From NCBI GenBank assembly GCA_963920765.1, contig OY987245.1, positions 5,968,727 through 6,032,726 on the forward strand: 64,000 bases of DNA, read 5' to 3'. Both the position numbers and the translations under genes were made by a program. The first letter of the stretch is position 1; each line of letters starts with the position of its first letter. Shown here piece after piece: positions 36,163 through 48,524 of this stretch. The notes under the pieces are model-generated. The model was not told the DNA's origin. It was given only the letters and a program-made list of their open reading frames with translations, and did no database searches. The stretch comes from Ulota crispa. Its lineage: Eukaryota > Streptophyta > Bryopsida > Orthotrichales > Orthotrichaceae.

Positions 36163-37519
36163 TTAACCCCTAAATGCCTGAGGCATCAAATTTTGGTGTT
36201 CACAATACTTTGAAGTTCAATAAATCTTACTAAAATTCTATTTTTAGTAATTAATATTTTTGAACTATCCTTTTTGAAATATGATTTTAGATTTACAAAT
36301 CTGATTTTGAAAATGATTGATTATGATATTTCTATTCAATATTTTGTGCAAAGGCCTTGACTTTCCACAATGTTGAGAGTTCTTGGAAATGAGCCTCAAA
36401 TGCACTAAATCTTGGAGAAAATTTTACATTAGAAATTCATTGAGATTTTTTGTAGAATTTTTTGAAAAATTGTAAAGTGATTGGAGTTATGTATGTTGTG
36501 TCCTTTGACCTTACGTTTTTTGGTAACAATTTGTTTTAACCCCTAAAGGACCGTTGTCCCTTCAAGGGACAAATGGGATTTTGGGCATGTACCTATGGCT
36601 AAACTACTTTGCGTGATTTTTTGAAACTTTTATTAAAGGTGAGGAATTCAAAGATCTACATGGGAATGTAATTTTTTCTTCATTCTAACATTTATTAAAG
36701 AAGTTAAAAATGAATAACTGAAAAATAAGGGACTATTGGGCAGCCAAAAACTTCTTTTAAAATTTCATTTTTTTCAAATAAAAATCTGAAATAGGTTCTT
36801 TAGACTTATATAGACGTGGGGAGCTTTGAATCATTCAATTTTGATACATGAGATAAAAGTTATGAGAAATTTTCAGTTGCGGGCAGGTGTGATTTTGAGA
36901 GAAACCACACCTACCCGCAAACTAAAACTTCTCATAACTTTCATCTCATGTATCAAAATTGAATGATTCAAAGCTCTCCACATCTATATAAGTCTAAAGA
37001 ACCTATTTCAGATTTTTATTTGAAAAAAATGAAATTTTAAAAGAAGTTTTTGGCTGCCCAATAGTCCCCTATTTTTCAGTTATTCATTTTTAACTTCTTC
37101 AATAAATGTTAGAATGAAGAAAAAATTACATTCCCACGTAGATCTTTGAATTCCTCACCTTCAATAAAAGTTTCAAAAAATCACGCAAAGTAGTTTAGCC
37201 ATAGGTACATGCCCAAAATCCCATTTGTCCCCCAAAAGGGCCCTCAATCCTTTAGGGGTCAACATGTGAAAATATGATTGAAAAACTTTAAGTCATTTTT
37301 GTCGTTTTAACACTCTCATGATTGAACATTATAACCTTTCAATCCATAAGTGGTATTGTTGTGCTTTCTTTTCCTATGTAATCTCCAACAAATCTTGTTT
37401 AAATTTGTACAATTACATGTTTTTAAAAATGATACAGCTTATTAGAATGCTGGCTTTTTTGTTAAATTTAAAGCAAATTTGTAGAAGCTCAAAAAAGACC
37501 TTAGGTGTTTAGATGCTAA
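36163..37519. mobile_element. Family B element T10, split by a family A hairpin
   Basis: It opens TTAACCCCTAAATGCCTGAG and closes near AGGTGTTTAGATGCTAA. The outer parts match the family B copy at 58,713, sharing CACAATACTTTGAAGTTCAA and TTCTTGGAAATGAGCCTCAAA. The middle (36,536-37,262) is a later hairpin insertion. Confidence 0.7.
36536..37262. mobile_element. Family A hairpin element T11 nested in T10 (727 bp)
   Basis: TTAACCCCTAAAGGACCG at the left; the right end is CCTTTAGGGGTCAA, with the target decayed to TCAA. The arms are near-perfect complements around 36,898. Compare the copies at 32,430 and 52,527. Confidence 0.8.
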
Positions 37520-38453
37520 CCCTTTAGTGACCGTCAACCATTTGGGGGGGGGGGCACCTCAAATTTTCACTATACGGTTTGCAAAACACATTCAAGGACA
37601 AAACATGTGGTTCTAAAATCAGATCAGACCGGACATATAAAAGCTATAGACTTTGGCGATATGAATATAAAAAAAATGTTTGATCTATTGAAATGATTCC
37701 ATGTGAGGATTGTGAAAAGCTTGATGATCCAAAAACTTGTTGTGCAAAAACGTGAGACACTCTAACTAATTAGTGTCAATCGTGCAATTGAAACTTTTGA
37801 TAGTGGTGGAATTTGTAAAGGTTATTGCCCCATTCTAGGTCACTGCACTTCTAAAAAAAACTTCAAAATTTGAGTTAATATGTGCATTTCACGGCATGAT
37901 TTGTGAAATTGAGCATCGGAAGAATACAAACGTGGCCTCACATATACGGTTGAATACATCATGCATGGAACATGTTTCCACAAAATCCAATTGGTCAATA
38001 TCATCTACATTGGGTGTCATTTGAGGTACAAGGTCCCACATTTAGCATTGCAAACCTTTGGAGCCTAAGATTTCATGGAATACGTAATGTTGTAGCTAAA
38101 ATACGCCATATGTAGAACTTCTAAATAAACCATGCATCTTTTGCACAACTACTAGAGAGTTAGCACCGGATACTTTGGGTGCAGTATGTGGGCTTTGGGG
38201 CCACGTCACGGTTGCACTGAATTAGTATGTCATTTGTTATACATGTATGAGAGTCTCAGCTTCATATGTAAAACATGCATAGTTACCATGTTTCTTTAAG
38301 CCTTGCTTTGAAATTTGTTACAGTAGGAGCACAAGTTGATGCCCTAACTCCATTACGTTATGCGTTTTTGCAAATTAAATATGACAAAGATGACAATAAC
38401 CACACAGTACCAAAATCAACCCAAAAGTGGTCAATTGGTTACTAAAGGGTTAA
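37516..38453. mobile_element. TTAA-bounded element T12 (938 bp)
   Basis: The left end CTAACCCTTTAGTGACC and right end GGTTACTAAAGGGTTAA pair. Its left target overlaps the right end of the preceding family B element, so the two abut. No coding frame or close relative is seen in this window. Confidence 0.65.
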
Positions 38454-38869
38454 GAGGGTCTATTGTACTATCTAATTTCTACCTCCAAAAATACAGTGTT
38501 ACAAATTCATGATATCTTGCTTATGCAAAGGATACAACTATGATATTCTAACCCATGTTAAGGTCCATCTTACAATTAAATGCCATATTTAACTAATTGT
38601 GATTCATAAAAACAAACCCATCTATACTACTTAGTGGGAGGATTTTCTTTAATGCTCCCTTTTCTAGAATCTTCTATAACTTTTTATAGTAAGTTGAAGT
38701 AACAAAGGACACCCAAGATATAGAACACCAAGTGCCTTCCAATCATGTTTTTTTCTAACTTTTTGGTGGAATTTAAAACAATAAAGGATGCCCCAAATAT
38801 TAAACGCCAAACGCCCTCCAACCTTATGCTAGATATTTAATAAAATGCCAAACATCCCCTAGCAAAATA
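38454..38869. other. AT-rich spacer, no recognisable feature
   Basis: Short internally repetitive phrases occur (AACACCAAGTGCCTTCCAA against AACGCCAAACGCCCTCCAA), but no element ends are clear. Confidence 0.35.
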
Positions 38870-39806
38870 TTCACCTCTAAAGGCCCAAATGTCCCCTTGA
38901 CGGACAAATGGATTTTAGGCATATCCCTATAGCTAAATATAGTTTGTGTGGTTTTGTGAAAGTTTCATAAAAAGTGGGGAATTCCAAGACCTACGCAAAC
39001 ATCTAATCTTTTCTTCATTCTGACATTTGGTGAAGAAGTTATCAAGGAATTTTTTGAAACCAAGCAAGAAGGGGTACTTCAAGCAAGGCCTCTCCTTTGT
39101 AAGTGGGTGTTGACTCCAAAGATGGTTAGCCTTTGTGCGTACAAGGTGTGGACACTTGGGCAAAGAGGAGTGGAGTGGAAAGTGCCCATGAGTCTTGGAG
39201 GACTCCCAAACCTCTATTCCTTTTGCCCCTTGTAAATTTTGGTCATTTGATTTTTGAGCGGTTTGAGAATTCGTTTTTTGATTAAATGTTTTCCCAAATT
39301 ATAGTAGGCTAAGAATCCTTGGTTTTCACCATTTTGATAAATGTGATTTGAATTTTTGAGTTTAACTACATAAAGCCTCTAATTTTGCTTAGTGTATATG
39401 CAAATTTCATGACCTTACTACATTGCAAGATTTTACAAATTATGATGCACACTTGCAATTGATTTGAAAATTATCCCACACACATCTAACTTAGTCTTCT
39501 ACATGAGAAAAATAAACCTCAACTTTGCGTAGAGCAATTTTTTTTTATATAGGAGCGGTCAAAGGCTTTTGAAACTTTTGGGAAATAGGGAAAAAACTTT
39601 TTTTTTCACTTCAAATGTCAATATCTCACTTCTCTACATGTAGAATGAGTTGAACTTTTTCCCACAAGTACCTCTTTATAGTATAGGGCAAGATCTTACG
39701 GTTGAATTTTCAAAAATAACATTTTTCCTACTTTTCTACTCATTCCTCAAAGAGGCAGTTTTTAGTGACTTTCACAAAAAAAAGGGTTTGGGCCTTTAGG
39801 GGTTAA
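38870..39806. mobile_element. Family C element T13 (937 bp)
   Basis: The left end TTCACCTCTAAAGGCCC has a decayed TTAA; the right end is GGCCTTTAGGGGTTAA. Unlike family A, only the ends are inverted. It shares CTCTCCTTTGTAAGTGGGTG and GGACTCCCAAACCTC with the copy at 55,608, and its right half with 62,873-63,836. Confidence 0.7.
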
Positions 39807-40168
39807 AGAGTAACATTGTGATGAAAACAACTGATATTTTTTGTCTCAAAAAAGGACTATATTGATGGTGCATGAGGGTTAGATTCTAAACTAGATGTGA
39901 GATATTAATTTTTGTAAAAGTACATTAGAATTAGGTTATAGACCAATTGAATTGTGAGATATCAAATGTATGTAAAGTTAAATGTTACATTACCCATACA
40001 TGTCCAACTCCTACAAAACGTGTGCATGTATACTAGTACTATATTTGGCCATAGTCTCAATGTCATGCACAATTTTTAAATCCAAACTTTCCAAATTTCA
40101 AGCATGAAGAGACCCACACATCAAGAAATCACTCCTTCCAATATATAGGATTCAAAGTTCACCAACTA
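39807..40168. other. AT-rich spacer, no recognisable feature
   Basis: No gene or repeat end is recognised. Confidence 0.35.
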
Positions 40169-40714
40169 CACTACATATTGCATTTAATTTGCCTTAACAA
40201 CGAGGTTGCCTTAGCCTAGAAAGTTACCTCATCACTCATCACTTGGTCACTTGGAGGTGCGTGCAACTTTCTAAATATTAGGATTTCACATGTTTTATGG
40301 CTTGGACAATGCTTACTTGTTTCCCACAACATTGTTGTTGTTGCCATGCCCTTATTGTTGTTAAAAAATGTATATTGCGATAATTATTGATGAGACAATA
40401 TTCATTAATTTGAAAAATAAAACATAATTTTATGTTCTAAGAGATTTTTGGAGATATAAAGTGAATTTTATGAAGAATTTTCAAGATCTCATACCAATGA
40501 TGAAAGATTTTGAATGAATTATCAAAAAACCCACTTTAAATCACTAAAATAATCTCACAAATGTAAAATTTAATATCCCAAAACCCATTTTGAAATTTTC
40601 TTCCAAATTAGCAATATTGTGTTTGATGAAATTTATTATCATATCAATTAGTGATTATACAGTATAAAATGTCAAAAAAATTAATATGAGGCAACCTAAA
40701 TGCTCTATTTAGTG
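40169..40714. mobile_element. Family H MITE, copy H2, carrying F6
   Basis: The left end CACTACATATTGCATTT follows TA; the right end CTATTTAGTG is followed by TA. The interior AAGTTACCTCATCACTCATC and AGGATTTCACATG match the other H copies. A family F element is inserted at 40,395-40,621. Confidence 0.6.
40395..40621. mobile_element. Family F MITE, copy F6
   Basis: ACAATATTCATTAATTTG at the left and CAAATTAGCAATATTGTG at the right. Its site equivalent to the F7 insertion point is an uninterrupted TTAA at 40,536-40,539. Confidence 0.65.
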
Positions 40715-40904
40715 TAATGTGAGCAGTTAGAGTACACGTGACCTCCAAAGCAAATCATTGGAGAACATTCTCTGCAAGTTCGATGGTAAAGAATCCCCCC
40801 TCCCCCCTCCATTGGTTGGCCTGTCACACACCTGCCATGAGCCAGGGTGCTCCTCGCCGCAGGGTTTTGTTTTCATTTTACCCGTGTAAACTTAGAGCGC
40901 AGTC

Positions 40905-42268
40905 TTAGGGCCGCTTTACATATGGGGGCCCGGCCAATTTGGCTTGCCCAAAGTTTGCTTAAGGTCGGCTTCCACTACTAATTAAAATAAGATTATTGTG
41001 GGGGTCAATTGTTTCATATGTAAAGGTCTTAAGGCTAAGGAGTCGGGTCAATTCAATAAGTTAAGCCATCTTTACACTAGAGGTGAGAAGTTGTGACAAA
41101 AATCTCTTATGGGCCATGGCTTGTTTTCAAAAAGCTAGCCTTTGGAGATAGTGGCTTCTTGTTGCAATGTAAAGTGAGAATAGGCCACAACATTTTTTTT
41201 AAATGAATTAATTTCTTTATTTTTTACTTTTTACTTTTTATTTTTTAAATTGAAACAATGACATGATGATAGACACAAAAAAAAATAGAGTTGAACAGAG
41301 GAAGATGTAGCCAAAATATGCATGAACCCTAAACATGAAGTTTGAAACAAACTCTTAAGTTCTTTGTTTACATTATCAAGGTATATTAGACCAATTGCCT
41401 TCAATTATTTTCTTTTTACCAACTATGAAACAATTAAATTATTTTTGTCTATGAATTAGTTCTTCCAAATATCAAGTTTTATGCAAATAGTATCTAGCAT
41501 AATAAATACTATGAGTTATAGATCATCAAGAATTTCTTGCATAAAAGATGATAGAAAAAAATTAACATATCAACATATGCAAAACTTACATAAAGACTTC
41601 ATGAGAAGCATAGAAGGAAAAAATGATTTGCAAATAGAGAAAATATACAACCTAGTGTTTTTTATACACATAAGAACCAATTTAGCAAGCTAAATACCCC
41701 ATGCCCCCCATCCCCCCATGATGCCCCGCATCCCCCCTTCCCCTGGCTTCTCTCGTGCCCCTCGCTTTGGGAATGGATTTGATTGGAGAAAAATATATAT
41801 TTTAACCCCTAAAATTCTTCTATGTTTAGAGGCCCAAAACTGTTTCAGAATACTAGTCCCCAAACCAAGGTCAAAATGACATGAAATTAAGCTTCACACG
41901 TCAATTATGATGAGTAGCATCCATCCTAAAAATATCATGAAAAAATTCCAAATTATGAAATCAATAGAGCCTGCCCGAGTTCTCATAAAGCCCAAAGTGG
42001 GCTCTTTGGGCCTTTAGAGGTTAATGAAACTTGACATTGGCCCCAAGACCAAGAATTGGCCTCCCACTTTGGGTGCACTCAATTCAGTGAGCTCGGGCCA
42101 TGTCAGATCTTGTCTGTGTTGAATAAAGTATTCATTCCACCAAATTGGCTCTTACTTTAGGTGTAAGGGACTTGGGGCTGATTTTAGCCTTTTGTCCAAT
42201 CACAAGTGAGGATTCTTGACCTTTGACATAGTGAATTGGCTCTGCCCCCATATGTAAAGCAGCCCTTA
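40905..42268. mobile_element. Long MITE-like element (family I) carrying T14
   Basis: The left end contains GGGCCGCTTTACATATGGGG and the right end CCCCATATGTAAAGCAGCCC, complementary with one or two changes. The interior has further ATGTAAAG words. A small TTAA element (41,802-42,024) is nested inside. No transposase is seen; a 70-codon frame at 41,481 has no domain. Confidence 0.6.
41802..42024. mobile_element. TTAA-bounded element T14 (223 bp)
   Basis: TTAACCCCTAAAATTC at the left and GGGCCTTTAGAGGTTAA at the right, both with intact TTAA. It is nested in the 1.36 kb element at 40,905-42,268. Confidence 0.55.
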
Positions 42269-42273
42269 ACCCT

Positions 42274-42925
42274 TTAACCCCTCAATGCCCGAGGGGTGTT
42301 TATTTCGCCCCTTTGAATTCCGGTCAGGGATACCCAAAGTTTTTTGAAGATTTTTTGTCTGGTTATTATTATATCTAAATTGTTGTTGAAGTCTAGTTTC
42401 AGCATCAAGAGTCTGATCTTGAAAATGAATTAACATGATTTGTCTATTCAAGATTTTGTGCAAGGGTGTCCATTGCAAATCTTCACTTTCTACTGTTGAA
42501 GGCTCTTGGAAATGAGCCTCAAGTACACTAGAACTTGGAGAAGAAATTGCATTAAAAATTCATTTAAAAAAACTGTAGAATAGGTTTTGAGAAGCTGTAA
42601 ATTGATTGGGGTTATGCATGTAGTACTTTACATACTCATGTTTTTTTGGTACCCTCAATTTTAGGTTTGAGATGCAAAAAGAGGATTGAAAGACTTCAAA
42701 TCACTTTCACAGTTTTAACACCGTCATGATCAAACATTATAATCTTTCAATCCATAAGTGATATGGTTGTGATTTCTTTTTGTATGCAATCTATTACATG
42801 TCTACTTTGAATTTGTATGGTTACATTTAAAATATATATATAAGATGGATCAAAATGCCGGCATTTTGTTCACTTTCAAGCAAATTTTGAGATATTCCAA
42901 AATTCCAGGGGCGGTGAGGGGTTAA
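42274..42925. mobile_element. Family B element T15 (652 bp)
   Basis: TTAACCCCTCAATGCCCGAG at the left and GGTGAGGGGTTAA at the right. The interior shares GGCTCTTGGAAATGAGCCTC and ATCAAACATTATAATCTTTC with the other B copies. Its right TTAA is also the left boundary of T16. Confidence 0.7.
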
Positions 42926-43828
42926 AGACCACACACATTTTCCCAAAATCCTCTAGAAACTGGGGCAGTAAGATTAGATGTGCATGTGAAACAAATATGG
43001 ACCCAATTTGAATAATCCAACCATACAAATCTGAAAGACACCTTGTTTGCTGCAATGCATCAAAATTTCTGCTAAATCTGCCATTGAAGGTGAAATGTTA
43101 TAATGATTGAGTGAGGTGTATATGGGAAATCTCTAGTTTTTCATGCTTGTGTGGTTTTGAATGGTAGCACTTCATGCAAGCTTTGGTTGAGAAGAGTCTT
43201 GCATTTCTAGAAAGCCAAGTTTCCCACCTTTCCAACAAGACTAGTTTCACACAAAATAGACAAAAATAGCAATCACAAGGTGTAGCTAAGTGGACAAAAA
43301 GGTTCAAAAGTCCCATTTTCTTTGCTACCCTAAAACAATTCTACTAGAAATTTGATAACTATTATAGAAAATCTGATTGGTGAAAGCAATCAAAAATTGG
43401 CCTTAAATGTAGGATGAACTTTTTTTAAAATAAAATGATAGTATCATTTCAATGGATCCTCAAATAGTACAATTGTACTACTACCTTATAGAGAAACAAT
43501 ACAAGCATATTGATTGAGTAATTTGAAGTTTTTTAAGATTGTACAATTGAAATGTGGCATTCTTCTTGGATGTTTGATGTACTGTATTATTGCTTTGATC
43601 CATCTTTGACCCAATATGGATACGTTTTTTGAGGCCATGATGTATAAACACCTTTATTTATCAACTCAAATATGCAATTCCATTGTCTTTTCTTGGGTTG
43701 GATGCAACATTCTTGTGATCACAAGCGTTCTTCAAGATCATTTTCCAAATTGTTGAGCGACTCTAGTGTATAGGCCAAAAACTACTCTCCCAAACCAAAA
43801 TATGGTTTGGTGGTCTCTAAAGAGTTAA
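42922..43828. mobile_element. Family D element T16 (~907 bp)
   Basis: It begins directly at the right TTAA of T15 and ends CTCTAAAGAGTTAA. It is nearly identical, with only a few differences visible by eye, to T19 at 51,616-52,530, including a shared 72-codon minus-strand frame that is probably incidental. Compared with T19, its first ~8 bases (TTAATCCTTG) are replaced by the T15 end. Confidence 0.8.
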
Positions 43829-43835
43829 GTTTAAA

Positions 43836-44990
43836 TTTTGTTTTTTTGTTGGTCGCACAACAGACATTCAACAATGCAAGCAGGTAAGAAAAAATTGGAC
43901 AGAAATGGTTAGAATCAACAAGTGCATGTTCATCCAATAAATCTACTAATATTAGTACATTTTATCCAAATTTTGGTGAACCTGATACATGCCTTGGGGG
44001 AAAGAACTTGACGATTCCATCCACCTTTTTAACCAATTTTTCTAGTGTTATGGGAGCCAATCACGATTCTAGGTAAGATTTAAATGCTGGTAGAGCAACC
44101 CCATCTAACAATGCAAGCAGTAAGGAAATAATGGACAAAATTGGATAGAATAATCGACATGTGCTTGTTCATGCATACACTATAATAATATTAGCAAATT
44201 TCATCCAAAATTTGACAAATTTGGTGTTGGTATGGGAAGCGATTTGGTGATTTCATCCATTTGGCAATTTGATCCATTTTTCACTTGGCAATTTAATCCA
44301 TTTTCACTGTATTAGTGTTACAGTAGTCAATGACAATTCAAGGTAAGATTTAGGTAAATTTTTGTTAGAAAAAAAAAAAAACCCTAGTCACCATTTTGAC
44401 GCTCTAAAATTGTAGCTTAGGTCTTCAAGATCATGGTTCTTTTTTCTGGCAATTTTTTTTACCTAAAACTTACCTCAGATTGCCTATGGCGACCAAGATA
44501 CTAACAAATCTTTGTGAAAATGTGGATAAAATTGCCACATTCCTCCTTCTTCAAACACCATATTTGTCAAAATTTGGATGAAAGTAGCTTATAATAGTAA
44601 AAAAATTGGATGAATGTGTGCAAATCGTTCATTCATTCCAATTATAGCCAATTTTTCCTTACTTGGGTGCATTCTTTGGTGCCAATTGGTCTTCTATGGA
44701 AAGAACACACAAAAAATCCTGCTCAAGATCCACGGTAGGGTTCTTTTTTTTTGGCAAACTTTTGTCTAATTCTTACCTCAAATTGCCTCTCCCAACCAAT
44801 ATATTGTACTAAGAAACTTGTGAGAAAAAATGGATGAAATCATCACAGTCCTCCTACCAAAATTTGAATGAAAGTAACTTATATTAGTAATTAACCTTAT
44901 AGGATGAATATGTGCAAATTATTTATTCATTCCAACCTTAGCCAAATTTTCCTTACCTGCGTGCATACTCGGGTGCAAGTCTGTCTCCTC
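43836..44990. mobile_element. Diverged family J foldback relative
   Basis: It contains ACAATGCAAGCAGGTAAG, CTACTAATATTAGTACATTT and TTTTTCTAGTGTTATGG in one sense, then complementary phrases such as CCAATTTTTCCTTAC near 44,650 and 44,947. This matches the arms of the foldback at 6,743 but is more eroded and internally duplicated. No coding frame is evident. Confidence 0.55.
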
Positions 44991-45748
44991 TGAGAAAAAC
45001 AAAAAAAATACCCTGATCCATGGTCCATGGTCCATTCTCCGTCGTACTCCATACCGCAACGTGCATTTCTGCACTTTCAAGCAACCACTGTTGATGCAGG
45101 GTTGCATGAGGAACAGTTCGTACTTGGGAGATATTCCACCAGAACTGTATAGTCCAAAACCCAACTGGTACAGCAGTAAAATACATGTATATATTTGTAT
45201 ACAATTATATTCTCGCACCGCTGGAAATACACCAATCAACTTGGCGGCCTTCCATTTGACTTTGGTACACCCCACCCCACCCCACCCCACCCCCCGGAGC
45301 GCATCGACAAGCACTCAAACAGTCCCAGATTAATCTCTTCCTTGGAGGGAAAATTGGGAAATGGCCAGCAAGCCAGCAAGCCAGCGATGACGTGCATGTC
45401 TGGTACTAGGAATGACATCAATGGCGCGGCCCTGCAACACAGTCTTCGGTCCGCCAAGGGTCCGCCAAGGCATAATGTTTCTATTCTAATCACTCTCAAA
45501 TAGTCAGGCTGGTCCCTGCTAATCAGAAGTCTAACTTACTCATATTAGGCATTGACTGTGTTCCAATCAAAGCATGAATGGCGTGAAACTAGCACTGAAT
45601 ATTTGAACGTCGAACGAAGTCGGTCATTTTCATTGACGCACCCTTCCTTCCCACACGTCAAATTCACCTTCTGAAATGCCGGAAATGCCAGATCTGTGGG
45701 ACCACGTCTGGGAAAAAGACGAAAATTCAGTCACCAAAGTGCGTCCAA
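44991..45748. other. Base-balanced spacer with a CACCC repeat
   Basis: Several overlapping open frames at 44,919-45,503 show no domain. A pentamer run (CACCC)n lies at about 45,268-45,293, and GCCAGCAA is repeated three times near 45,363-45,385. The region may be a relic of unique DNA. Confidence 0.35.
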
Positions 45749-45954
45749 CATAACATTGTTAACCAGCCCCCGGTGGAGGAATAATACTCCCCGGATACCT
45801 GGAGGGGTTTCAGTTATAATTCAAGCAATTTCAATGGCTGGGCTGATCAGTCCAGTCAATAAAATTGTTTGAATTATAACTGAAACCCCTCCAGGTATTC
45901 GGGGAGTATTATTCCTCCACCGAGGAAGTATTCTGGCTGGTTAACAATGTTATG
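45749..45954. mobile_element. Hairpin MITE (206 bp)
   Basis: CATAACATTGTTAACCAGCC at the left and GGCTGGTTAACAATGTTATG at the right, with arms of about 85 bp continuing through GGAGGAATAATACTCCCCG. TA is present just inside both outer ends, so a TA target is possible. The arms are almost free of mismatches, apart from a small indel near CCGGTGG/CCGAGGAAGT. Confidence 0.8.
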
Positions 45955-46044
45955 AAGAATATGAACCAACAACCCAGTGAGAACCAGTCTTGAGCCTCGA
46001 GCATCTACATATCAATGAGTACTTCTTTTGGTTGATATGGAACT

Positions 46045-46110
46045 AAAGCTAACCGTGAATATTGCATTTAGGTTGCCTTCACAATTAGTTTGCCTCAGGG
46101 CATCTCTTGC
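46045..46110. mobile_element. Left part of a family H MITE (H3)
   Basis: AATATTGCATTTAGGTTGCC matches the family H terminus. The matching right part appears at 47,455-47,713, so H3 is split by about 1.3 kb including the MITE at 46,750. Confidence 0.45.
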
Positions 46111-46749
46111 TTTGCAACACTTGGATAAAAGAGACTTCACAGGGAGAATAACGCAAACCTTCACTGCGAGGCTTGAAGTTCTCTTGCAGCCAATGTTTTT
46201 GTTTGGGGCAATAAATTGCTAAAAAGCTACAAAAAATTTGAGGAGCCTAAAATTAGCACCAAAGCCAATGAAAACATTGAGTGTGAATTTGCCACAATTC
46301 AACAATGCAAGAATTGCTTTTGCCACCTTTTCCCACATGTCACGCCAGAATCATTTGTTTTAGATGTCTTTTGCACTAAAAATTTGGGAATTGCGTTTGG
46401 AAATGAAAGAAGTCAAATTTGCATCCAAAAAAAAGCAATCGCCAGATTAGCACCAAACAAAAAATTCCAATTTAAACATTGCCTGCAGCCTTGAAACCTT
46501 CAGGGCCTACACCTACGTTGCATCGAATTGCATGTGTATACCTAGCTATGGAGTGGAGTTGTGTGTGAATAGTGCGTACTAGGGGATGGGAAGTAAACAT
46601 GTTGAAAGCTAAAATTGATGAGAATGCAGCTCAATTTGAAGGTCTCACGACCTGTACAAGGACATGTCAAGTGCTGTTGGGGATTGAAAACAAAGAAGCC
46701 ATTACAGCTGGGGAGCATGAGGCTTAGGTAGCGTGTTGCAGAGAATGTT
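46111..46749. other. Insert within H3, unrecognised
   Basis: A 92-codon plus-strand frame at 46,216-46,494 lacks any domain I recognise. No repeat ends are evident. Confidence 0.3.
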
Positions 46750-47453
46750 CTTAGAGCATCTCCTGCAACCCTCCAAATGTCTAGGTCCCTCCAATTCTTC
46801 TCTATCCGTTTTAGAGAAAATGACCATTTGTATCCCCGGCAATGCAACTCGTTAAATATAGTGCCAACCAACGTTGTCTTGTCGGACAAATTTTGGAGTT
46901 TGGTCGTCGTGTTGTCTATCTGACGTCTAATGTCGCGTATGACAATTGTCAAGTATGAGTGACAATCTCGTCTAATAAAGCCCTATTTAACATGTGAGAT
47001 AATTTGAAAATCTATTTTAAGTATGACCCAAAATGTTGAATCTAATAAGTGTATATTGAATTGAGATACTTCAATGAAATGAAACATTAATATGTCAAGA
47101 TCGGAAACAAAAAGTGCTTTATTTAAAAGTCAACTTTGAAGTTGACTCTACTAGATGGACAGAAGGGCTCATGTCCGTTTATGACGTCAAGTTTGTCAAG
47201 TTGTTGCTGTGTCGGGGAAGACAACCATGGTGCCAACCAATCACAAGTTAAAGAATTTCCAAAAGTAATAAAATAAGCTATGATCACCATCAAATATACT
47301 CTATAGCTTGTAGAGGGTTTAAAGACCTCCTTCAAATATGGCTTATTTGAAAGAGGAAGGTAAATGTAGAGGCCAACATTGCTAAAATTAATTGCTTTCT
47401 ATCCATAAAGGAGCGGGGCCCAAACATTTGGGGGGTGGCAAGAGACGCTCTTA
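46750..47453. mobile_element. GAGCATCTCC-type MITE (family M, copy 2, ~704 bp)
   Basis: The left end TTAGAGCATCTCCTGCAACC and right end GGTGGCAAGAGACGCTCTTA pair with a few changes. The ends carry TTA, as in PIF/Harbinger-like MITEs. Open frames inside are incidental. Confidence 0.55.
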
Positions 47454-47454
47454 C

Positions 47455-47713
47455 CATGGTAAGTTACCTCATGCCTCATCACTTGACCACTTAGAGGTGC
47501 ATACAACTCTCTAAATACTTGGATTTTACATGGTCTATGACTTGAAAGCTACTAATTTGTCTCTTCTCAACTTCATTGTTGCTGATATGCCATTTAAAAA
47601 CTATTTGTTGCAGTAATTTTTGATGTAATTACTGTGGCCGCAGGAAGTATTTATACAACTAGTGTGAAATGTCAAGTAGTTAATGTGGAGGCAACCTGAA
47701 CGCAATATTCAGT
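47455..47713. mobile_element. Right part of family H MITE H3
   Basis: Contains AAGTTACCTCATGCCTCATC and ends GCAATATTCAGTG followed by TA, matching H2 and H1. Confidence 0.55.
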
Positions 47714-47714
47714 G

Positions 47715-48479
47715 TAAGGAACTTGGCATCTAGATATGGATTGCGCCGGTACAACGAAGTTGACGTTGTGGCATTATGGACTTGGGGGGTCTCACTCTTG
47801 CATATTGTGTGGACGTTTGTGGATGGAGACTGGTGAACCGCTACACGACTCGCTACGTCAATTAATTGTGGCTGGAGCGCTTGAACTTCTTCAAAGGTTC
47901 CATTTGACTTGATTAGGGATAAGCTTGGATCAGTGGTCGTAATCAGTGTTCACAAATGTGGCGAACTTTAGCAAACTTTCTTTCTAGTAAACTATACTGC
48001 TAAATGCGAACCCCGTGTGGCCGTGTTCAGTTTGAAAATCTAGCATATTCAGGCCCGGTTCATACTAGCGACTGCAAGAAATGCAAGAAACACAAAAAGT
48101 GGCACCCCGATTTGGTCTTCCATTCCCTGGAGTATTTTCACTTCATCCGAGAGTGTTATAGAAGAAAGTTGCTACAAAGCATGAGTGTTTATCTACCAAA
48201 CAAGCTTGGAACCACCCTTGTAGCAAGCCTCAAAACTTCACTATCTTATCAGTTGACGTGGCTATATTGGTTGGCAATATGACAAGTTGAAGTAGTGTAT
48301 AAACCCTAAGTGTGAAGTTGTGAACACTTGAGTTTTGAGACAATTTAGTCCGATCCAATGTGTGGGAAAAATTGACAGCTATAGCTAGTGGAACTGAGAA
48401 AATAATTGATTGCATTTTGAAATTGTTTACAAAAAAACCGGTTAGAGTGTAAATTTAGAAAAATTTCTGGCATAAATAG

Positions 48480-48524
<45 letters not shown>

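Noticed and set aside
43098..43316. Identical 72-codon minus-strand open frames at 43,098-43,316 and 51,800-52,018
   Set aside because: They are identical because the whole family D elements are nearly identical. The peptide shows no domain, and the diverged copy T22 does not keep the frame, so coding is unlikely.
48482..48520. Long poly(A) as evidence of a retroposed gene or SINE
   Set aside because: No open frame, internal promoter boxes or flanking target duplication could be found next to it.
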